Shown one piece after another: positions 24,353-28,418 of a stretch of DNA of 28,418 nucleotides; within the stretch, counting starts at the first letter, position 1; each line of letters begins with the position of its first letter. The stretch comes from CAYNFH01 sp964396385. GTDB taxonomy: Bacteria > Armatimonadota > Chthonomonadetes > Chthonomonadales > CAJBBX01. The DNA lies in assembly GCA_964396385.1 (NCBI GenBank), contig CAYNFH010000059.1, positions 1 to 28,418 on the forward strand, in the 5' to 3' direction. The notes under the pieces were generated by a model, which did no database searches, was not told where the DNA came from, and saw only the letters and a program-made list of their open reading frames with translations. The translations under genes were made by a program, and so were the position numbers.

Positions 24353-24402
24353 CGCCGGGCTGGAACCCCGGCGCTATTGGAAGGGAAACCGGCTGAAGCC
24401 GG
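24353..24402. repeat. Pair of REP-like hairpins
   Basis: CGCCGGG (24353-24359) pairs with CCCGGCG (24367-24373), and CCGGCT (24389-24394) pairs with AGCCGG (24397-24402). Such paired hairpins, with a short linker of CTATTGGAAG type, are common dispersed elements in large bacterial genomes. Confidence 0.5.
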
Positions 24403-24420
24403 CTGGAGATGGTGAGGCTC

Positions 24421-24511
24421 GGATGAGGGGTGAGGGGGACGGACGGAGTAATGGAGTAGTGGAGTATTGGGATCCAGATTCCGGGACATTACTCCCCCAC
24501 TCCATTACTCC
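24421..24511. repeat. Heptamer array and 13-base inverted repeat
   Basis: Four heptamers (GGATGAG, GGGTGAG, GGGGACG, GACGGAG; 24421-24448) are followed by GGAGT-type repeats. GGAGTAATGGAGT (24445-24457) is exactly inverted at 24499-24511 (ACTCCATTACTCC). The arms are 41 bases apart. The copies share sequence with the array inside the GH99-like gene at 12571. Confidence 0.6.
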
Positions 24512-24587
24512 ACCACACCGGAATTTCTCCGGATCAAGAGGTATGTCAAGTGGAGTGCAGGCGCTCGGACAGCCACTCCTATGAGAA

Positions 24588-25883
24588 CTACTCCTGCCGG
24601 TTTAGCAGCCGGCGGTCCAGGTCCAGCCGCGGCGGGTCCGGCCACTCGGAGTAGTCGTAGAACCCGATGTCCAGGGAGCGCAGGTTCACCTTCACGCGCA
24701 GCCGCAGCGGGGGATTCGAGTCCGTGTCCCAGTCCGAGTAGGCCAGGTAGCTCACCTTGCCGGAGAATCGGTGGACCTTGATGACCTGCGCCTCCTCCAC
24801 CTCGCCCAGCAGCACGCGCGCGCATCCCTCGTACACCCGCAGGATGGGCTCCAGCTCTCCCAGCACGCTCCGGTGGACCAACAGCGCGTTCTCCACCAGG
24901 TGGCCGTAGCGGGAGCGCCGGCAGGCCGCGTCGATCGCCTCCGCGTTCCCGACGGAGAACAGCAGGCTTCCGGCCTCCTCCCGCGCCCGCTGGTAGGTGC
25001 CCAGGAACGCCTTCACATCGCGCTGCACGGACAGGGGCAGGCCGGAGAGCGGCTTCTTGCGGCCGAAGCGGGAGAGCGCCAGGTAGACCAGCAGGTCCTC
25101 CTGGCGTCGCTGGATGATCTCCGTCCAGGGCTCCGCGCCGGTGGCGCGGCGCACGATGAGGAACGCCCGCTTGAGCGAGCCGAACCGCTCCACCAGCGTC
25201 TGGTGCTCCGGCAGCTCCTCCAGTCCCGGCATGCGTCCAAGTCGCGCCAGCGCCTGTACGAAGGGCTCCAGCACGTCCTGGTTCTCCTCGTACAGCCGCT
25301 CCGAGACGCGCCTGCGCGGGGCCGCCGCGCGGCGCCGGAACCGGCCCGCGAGGTACTCCTGCCGCGCCTCCTCCCTCCGGAAGAGGTAGAAGACGTTGGG
25401 CGCCGCCGCCACGGCGTCCACGCCCAGCTCCGCCTCCAGGTACTGCCGCAGCTCCTGGTGGCTGTAGTACTTCTGGAAGGTGCCGCGGGAGGTGAGCACG
25501 CCGTCGCCATAGCTTCGCGCCTCCCGGGCGGCCCGCGCGTCCAGCAGGGACTGGGCGGAGACCACCAGGAGGATCTCGCTTAGCTCCCAGGCGCGGCGCA
25601 GCACCTCGGCGCGCTCCCGGGGATCCTCGACGACGTTGATGACGTAGCCCAGGTTGACCACCGGGGCGGGGGTCCGGGGCGCGTCCGGCCGGTGGACCGG
25701 GTCCCAGCCGGCGCACGGAACCTCCATCGACTGGAGGAGCTCCAGGTCCCGGCCGCGGCCGCAGCCATAATCAAAGAGGGAGCGGCGCGTGAGCAGACCG
25801 TCCCGCACCAGGCACTGGACGGGCACGGACAGCCCCTGGCGGCGGATGGCCGTCTTATGCCGGAGCACAACGGGAGTGGACAT
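24588..25883 (-). CDS. DNA phosphorothioation-associated putative methyltransferase (TIGR04096-like)
   Basis: This 431-residue protein resembles the TIGR04096 family, found beside dnd genes. The N-terminus HKTAIRRQGLSVPVQCLVRDG is followed by the SAM-binding motif SLFDYGCGRGRDLELLQ, then CAGWDPVHRPDAP and NLGYVINVVEDPRERAEVLR. These are the hallmarks of the family. The C-terminal half (residues about 200-430) is helical and unknown in function, ending LRSLDIGFYDYSEWPDPPRLDLDRRLL. The family's activity has not been shown; a DNA-modification link is inferred from its usual neighbours. No dndA-E or dpt genes occur in this window, so it is an orphan here. ATG 25883 is chosen; GTG 25895 would add four residues. 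Neither has a strong Shine-Dalgarno sequence. It is divergent from 26259, with a repeat cluster between. Confidence 0.85.
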   Translation of the reverse strand: MSTPVVLRHKTAIRRQGLSVPVQCLVRDGLLTRRSLFDYGCGRGRDLELLQSMEVPCAGWDPVHRPDAPRTPAPVVNLGYVINVVEDPRERAEVLRRAWELSEILLVVSAQSLLDARAAREARSYGDGVLTSRGTFQKYYSHQELRQYLEAELGVDAVAAAPNVFYLFRREEARQEYLAGRFRRRAAAPRRRVSERLYEENQDVLEPFVQALARLGRMPGLEELPEHQTLVERFGSLKRAFLIVRRATGAEPWTEIIQRRQEDLLVYLALSRFGRKKPLSGLPLSVQRDVKAFLGTYQRAREEAGSLLFSVGNAEAIDAACRRSRYGHLVENALLVHRSVLGELEPILRVYEGCARVLLGEVEEAQVIKVHRFSGKVSYLAYSDWDTDSNPPLRLRVKVNLRSLDIGFYDYSEWPDPPRLDLDRRLLNRQE

Positions 25884-25911
25884 AGGTGTCAACACCCACG
25901 TGCAGGGAGGA

Positions 25912-26242
25912 TCTGCTCTAGCGTCACTACGTGCACTCTGTGTCTGCCGATGAGCTACAGCCGCAACCTGTCATCCCGGGCGGGCTTCCGCTTAGCGGAG
26001 CGAGCGTAGCTCCGCGGCCCGCCAAGCGAGGGACCTGCTTTACGGTATCTGTACGTACTCTGTATCTACAGATGAGCTATCGTAGCAATCTGTCATCCCG
26101 AGCAAAGCGAGGGATCTGCTTTACGGTAGCAGCGCGTACTCTGTGACTCCAGTATCCGTACCGTGCCTTGTCATTCCGACCGGAGGGAGGATCTGGCCGC
26201 TCTGTCCCGGAGCCAGATTCCTCGCTGGCGCTCGGAATGACA
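25912..26242. repeat. Dispersed-repeat cluster with TGTCAT(C/T)CCG units
   Basis: The 363-base gap between divergent genes is made of related copies. The unit runs from CGTACTCTGT-type sequence through GATGAGCTA, CTGTCATCCCG and AAGCGAGGGATCTGCTTTACGGTA; two copies are clear (25931-26045 and 26054-26127). The first is interrupted by a 45-base hairpin element (CGGGCTTCCGCTTAGCGG...). The last unit is a large inverted repeat: TGTCATTCCGA (26169-26179) pairs with TCGGAATGACA (26232-26242). TCATTCCGAGC...GCGAGGGATCTG elements are common non-coding repeats in several phyla. They leave little room for normal promoters of the flanking genes. Confidence 0.7.
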
Positions 26243-26258
26243 GATTTCACGACTACCG

Positions 26259-26738
26259 ATGGAATCTAGAATCATCCTACCCACCCGCAGCCGGCGGTAC
26301 GGCGTGGGCAAGGAGATAGGCGGGGCGGTGTACGTTCACCGGGCGTATGAGCGCGTCCTGGGCGCGCCGGTGGCGGAGGCGAAGGTCTGGATTCCGGCGG
26401 AATTCCCGTACGTGGTGGTGAAGCTGAACGGCCGCACCGGCGCCGTCACTTTCCTCGCCTCCCCGGACTTCGACACCAGCCCGGAGCCCCTGATGGGTGA
26501 CCACTGGATCGTGCCACCCGACCGACTGCCCCGGCTGGTGCGCCAGTGCGCTGACCCGTACATCTACCACCACAAGTGGCTCATGGTGCGCGACGACTAT
26601 CCGGGTTTCGACGTGGAGGAGAGCAAGCGCCGCTCCGCGCGCTGGCTGGGGCTGCCGGACGTGGACAAGTCCCGCGTGGGGCGGTGGAGCTACTGGTCCG
26701 CCTACGTGCTTCCGCGGCTCACCGACGGCGGCAGTTAG
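26259..26738 (+). CDS. Small protein of unknown function, divergent from the TIGR04096-like gene
   Basis: I cannot name this 159-residue protein. It is compact and probably globular, with several strongly conserved-looking blocks: RYGVGKEIGGAVYVHRAYE, PYVVVKLNGRTGAVTFLASP, DFDTSPEPLMGDHW, DPYIYHHKWLMVRDDYPGFD, RSARWLGLPD and RVGRWSYWSAYVLPRL. The many Trp, Tyr, Asp and His residues suggest a binding or catalytic pocket. There is no signal peptide or membrane segment. The TIGR04096-like gene starts 375 bases away on the other strand. I recall similar proteins beside such genes in phosphorothioation islands, but that is memory and not evidence from this sequence. No Shine-Dalgarno sequence is seen. 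The frame is intact and GC-rich codon use fits a real gene. Confidence 0.7.
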   Translation: MESRIILPTRSRRYGVGKEIGGAVYVHRAYERVLGAPVAEAKVWIPAEFPYVVVKLNGRTGAVTFLASPDFDTSPEPLMGDHWIVPPDRLPRLVRQCADPYIYHHKWLMVRDDYPGFDVEESKRRSARWLGLPDVDKSRVGRWSYWSAYVLPRLTDGGS

Positions 26739-26790
26739 GTGGAGCAAGCGGTTGCACCAAGCGCCGCCGTGGTAACATGGAGCTACACTG

Positions 26791-26870
26791 GCGAACCGGT
26801 CGAACGGCCCCTGGTTGCTGACCTGCTGGACTTCCGCCTGCGTGAGCCCCTCCGGCCGCCCTGTTTTGGA
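26791..26870 (-). pseudogene. Fragment duplicating part of the helicase C-terminal domain
   Basis: About 80 bases closely match 27572-27650 inside the helicase-like gene. On the minus strand they translate to RPEGLTQAEVQQVSNQGPFD, against RPEGLTPAEVRQVINQGPFD in the gene. The fragment has no start and lies directly beyond the stop of the XRE gene. It is the remnant of a second copy of the domain, so the XRE gene is flanked by two copies of the same segment. Confidence 0.8.
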
Positions 26871-26872
26871 GC

Positions 26873-27220
26873 CTATTCCGTAGTCACCGTGACGCCCGCG
26901 GCCCGCTGACCGACCTGGGATTCGTGGAGGGTGACGGTAATCGGCACCCGCAGGTACCGCATGAATCGAAAAAGCCGATCGCTTGTGAAGTGCTCCAGCT
27001 TGCCTCCCAGAATCTCGGACACCCGCGACTGCCGCGTGTGCATAAGCCGGGCTGCCTGTGTCTGGTTTAGCCCCTCCCTCTCGAGGATCCGACGGATGGA
27101 TCGGGCCAGCTCCGCCTTGAGGCGCTCCTCCTCCGCTTCTGGCACGTCCAGGTCGGCGAAGATGTTCCCACTGCCTAGCGTGAAATCGCAGGTGCTCTGG
27201 TCGCTCTGACGTATTTTCAT
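26873..27220 (-). CDS. XRE-family regulator / HigA-like antitoxin
   Basis: This 115-residue protein is of the XRE (HTH_37/HigA-like) type. The N-terminus has the family lead-in GSGNIFADLDVPEAEEERLKAELA, then the helix-turn-helix RRILEREGLNQTQAARLM and HTRQSRVSEILGGKLEHFT, and the closing segment LFRFMRYLRVPITVTL. This layout is typical of antitoxins of HigBA-type pairs and of autorepressors. No HigB-like toxin is found upstream or downstream, so it appears to be an orphan. ATG 27220 is chosen because GGGAGG lies 11 bases upstream. The frame is open further upstream, and ATG 27292 would add 24 residues. The gene has its own promoter with an operator dyad at 27369-27397, so autorepression is likely. 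Confidence 0.85.
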   Translation of the reverse strand: MKIRQSDQSTCDFTLGSGNIFADLDVPEAEEERLKAELARSIRRILEREGLNQTQAARLMHTRQSRVSEILGGKLEHFTSDRLFRFMRYLRVPITVTLHESQVGQRAAGVTVTTE

Positions 27221-27368
27221 GGCCGATACGCCTCCCTCTGCTCCGTATTCCGGCTCATTCTTATGGATGCTCCAGGTCTGAACCCCATTCATCGCACAGA
27301 TGCCGCGCGTCTCGAAGCCCCCAAGAACACAACCTGGTCGGGCCGCTGGTTCCCGCTTCGCATAACCG

Positions 27369-27397
27369 AGTATCCCATATTTGGGATATACCGTCAA
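27369..27397 (-). promoter_or_regulatory. Promoter of the XRE gene with an operator dyad between the boxes
   Basis: On the minus strand TTGACG (27397-27392) and GATACT (27374-27369) are 17 bases apart (5 of 6 and 4 of 6 matches to consensus). The 18-base dyad TATCCCATATTTGGGATA (27371-27388; 7-base perfect arms, 4-base centre) lies within the spacer and overlaps the -10 box. A dimeric repressor bound there would block RNA polymerase. The XRE protein coded just downstream is the obvious candidate. The -35 box overlaps the stop codon of the helicase-like gene. Confidence 0.7.
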
Positions 27398-28212
27398 CTC
27401 ACTTGAGGTCGATTCAACCTGCGCGCGAGCGAAGCGTAATACTCCTTCATACCGTCCCGGCAGAGGGATTCCGCCTCCGCCCGGCCGTCCGGCGTACGGA
27501 GTCCGCGCCACACCGCCGGGTGCACCTGGTAGTACGCCCGGTCGCGGGCGTAGCCCACGAAGTCCAGCCTCGCGAACCGGTCGAACGGCCCCTGGTTGAT
27601 GACCTGCCGCACCTCCGCTGGCGTGAGCCCCTCCGGCCGCGCCATTTTGGCGCTGCGGCTCTCCACCGGCTCGCCGCAGGCCGCGCCGTCCAGGTAGAAC
27701 CAGTGAAAGCGCCGGTTCACCTCCGCCACCGGGGCCCGCCCCTGCGCGTCCACGCACTCCAGCAGCGCCAGGAGCCACACCGGCTTGTAGGAGGCGGTCA
27801 TGTCCATCTCCGTGAGGAACCGCAGGAAATCCTGGTAGAGGGAATCCTCCGTCACCTCCGTGAGGCCGAACCGCTCCCGGATCTCGCCGACCCGGTCCAG
27901 CCGGAAGTACGGCACGCGGTTCCGGCCGCCCAGCTCCACCACCTCGTCCGCCGGCAGCTCGCCTCTCTCCCAGCGGACCTGTACCCAGCTTTCCGACTTC
28001 CGGAGCAGCCGGGAGAGCGCGGGCGCGGTGACCATCCCCTCGACGTTCTCCTGCCAATCAAAGATGTCCACGGGCTGGTAGTCCGTGGCCCTGAGGTGGA
28101 GGGGCAGCTCCTGGGGCAAGGAGCCGTCGTCCTGGAAGACGCGGGCGCCGTCGCGGTACTGCGCCTTCCGACGCACTCGGTGCAGGCTCAGGGGCCGTCG
28201 TGGCGTGAACAT
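27394..28212 (-). CDS. C-terminal part of a DEAD/DEAH-type helicase, probably 5'-truncated
   Basis: This frame encodes 272 residues from ATG 28212; ATG 28257 would add an Arg-rich tail with no Shine-Dalgarno sequence. Residues about 60-120 look like a MerR-like or HTH module (APALSRLLRKSESWVQVRWE; ELPADEVVELGGRNRVPYF). The rest (MTASYKPVWLLALLECVD, then EGLTPAEVRQVINQGPFDRF and VHPAVWRGL) matches the C-terminal domain found after the motor of helicases in restriction and phosphorothioation-linked defence systems. No Walker A or DExx motor is present in the window, and the sequence upstream to 28418 does not continue it. It may be a truncated helicase or a free-standing domain. A fragment of a second copy lies at 26791-26870. 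Confidence 0.7.
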   Translation of the reverse strand: MFTPRRPLSLHRVRRKAQYRDGARVFQDDGSLPQELPLHLRATDYQPVDIFDWQENVEGMVTAPALSRLLRKSESWVQVRWERGELPADEVVELGGRNRVPYFRLDRVGEIRERFGLTEVTEDSLYQDFLRFLTEMDMTASYKPVWLLALLECVDAQGRAPVAEVNRRFHWFYLDGAACGEPVESRSAKMARPEGLTPAEVRQVINQGPFDRFARLDFVGYARDRAYYQVHPAVWRGLRTPDGRAEAESLCRDGMKEYYASLARRLNRPQVS

Positions 28213-28296
28213 GCGTCCAGAAGTACGGGCACGCACTCGTGCTCGTGCGCGGCCCATGACGCGGTTGGCTATCAGCCGTAAATGAAGAGGCTGACC

Positions 28297-28317
28297 GCCC
28301 GCAGCTAACTTGCGGGC
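28297..28317. repeat. Perfect hairpin near the window end
   Basis: GCCCGCA (28297-28303) pairs perfectly with TGCGGGC (28311-28317) around a 7-base loop. The last 160 bases of the window hold no gene that I can support. The hairpin lies upstream of the truncated helicase gene and could be a terminator for whatever follows the window, or a repeat element. Confidence 0.45.
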
Positions 28318-28418
28318 AATCGCTCGCCTAGCTTAACTTGGAGGTACGATAGCCCTTCAGACGCCCACTGGGGTGGATCCAGCTGGTTCGTTGGAATCCC
28401 GCACGCATCATGGAGACC

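Larger units (their letters stand above)
24011..24587. other. Non-coding convergent region of 577 bases, rich in hairpins and repeats
   Basis: No convincing gene is seen. The region holds a hairpin (24049-24064), a 20-base perfect palindrome (24098-24117), REP-like hairpins (24353-24402), a heptamer array (24421-24448) and a 13-base inverted repeat (24445-24511). The neighbouring genes converge here, so terminators and repeat insertions explain the length. Confidence 0.6.

Noticed and set aside
24209..24415. Small plus-strand frame in the convergent region
   Set aside because: TTG start without ribosome site, and it runs through the REP-like hairpins.
24771..25583. Plus-strand open frame of 270 residues opposite the TIGR04096-like gene
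   Set aside because: Shadow frame; the minus strand has the recognisable SAM motif.
25887..25892. Perfect TTGACA on the minus strand just before the TIGR04096-like gene
   Set aside because: It lies only 4 bases before the start codon, so a matching -10 box would fall inside the gene.
25931..26146. Short plus-strand frame in the repeat cluster
   Set aside because: It is composed of duplicated non-coding repeat units.
25912..26242. Possible CRISPR array
   Set aside because: Units are long, unequal and diverged, with no regular spacers and no cas genes.
26873..27220. Complete HigBA toxin-antitoxin pair
   Set aside because: No HigB-like frame was found on either side of the XRE gene.
26873..28057. 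One 394-codon minus-strand frame running through the XRE gene and part of the helicase gene
   Set aside because: Only the last 115 residues match a protein family; the rest is an out-of-frame reading of the helicase-like gene.

Overview
The window is GC-rich bacterial chromosome, densely packed, with Shine-Dalgarno-led genes and no tRNA, rRNA or CRISPR array that I can see. The gene mix suggests a Gram-negative-type (diderm) bacterium of a poorly characterised phylum. It includes a secreted thioester alpha-2-macroglobulin, a CBM9/DUF5916-type outer-membrane barrel, a Tat-exported TIM-barrel sugar isomerase homologue, a GH99-like secreted hydrolase and an RCK potassium channel. Armatimonadota, Planctomycetota or Acidobacteriota-like genomes would fit, but no marker gene settles it. 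Heptameric repeats of the type GGNGA(C/G)(A/G) recur across the window.

Layout. 1-474 is the 3' part of pdxT (vitamin B6 synthesis), followed by a hairpin terminator. 586-4280 holds four minus-strand genes: a free-standing LuxR-type HTH protein, a Tat-signal sugar isomerase-like protein, a TfoX-N protein, and a channel with the order RCK, pore, RCK. 4366-12054 is one long plus-strand run with very short gaps: a membrane-anchored protein of unknown role, an AsnB-like amidotransferase without a complete glutaminase domain, a Zn-ribbon membrane protein with a Toprim-like C-terminal region, a second AsnB-like protein whose catalytic Cys2 is Asn, a cupin, an enolase-superfamily enzyme and a SAM O-methyltransferase. 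The AsnB / Zn-ribbon / AsnB triplet is the best candidate for an undescribed system. Two ATP-dependent amide-forming enzymes that have lost glutaminase chemistry flank a protein of unknown family.

12061-15878 holds a convergent GH99-like secreted protein, a near-consensus sigma-70 promoter at 13890-13918 reading the other way, a DUF4287/SRPBCC fusion, a small secreted DUF4440-like protein and a short secreted ORF that looks truncated. A PIN-domain toxin and its antitoxin (16032-16789) lie next to it in less GC-rich sequence. 17078-21778 encodes a 1566-residue alpha-2-macroglobulin with an intact GCFEQ thioester site and a GspG pseudopilin-like insertion where the bait region should be. 22004-24010 is the CBM9/DUF5916 barrel protein.

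24011-28418 is an accessory region rich in repeats. It has a DNA-phosphorothioation-associated putative methyltransferase (TIGR04096-like) without dnd genes beside it, a divergent small protein of unknown function, a HigA-like XRE regulator with an operator dyad inside its promoter, and the C-terminal part of a DEAD/DEAH-type helicase. An 80-bp second copy of the helicase segment lies on the far side of the XRE gene. I read this as the remains of a defence island, with rearrangement.
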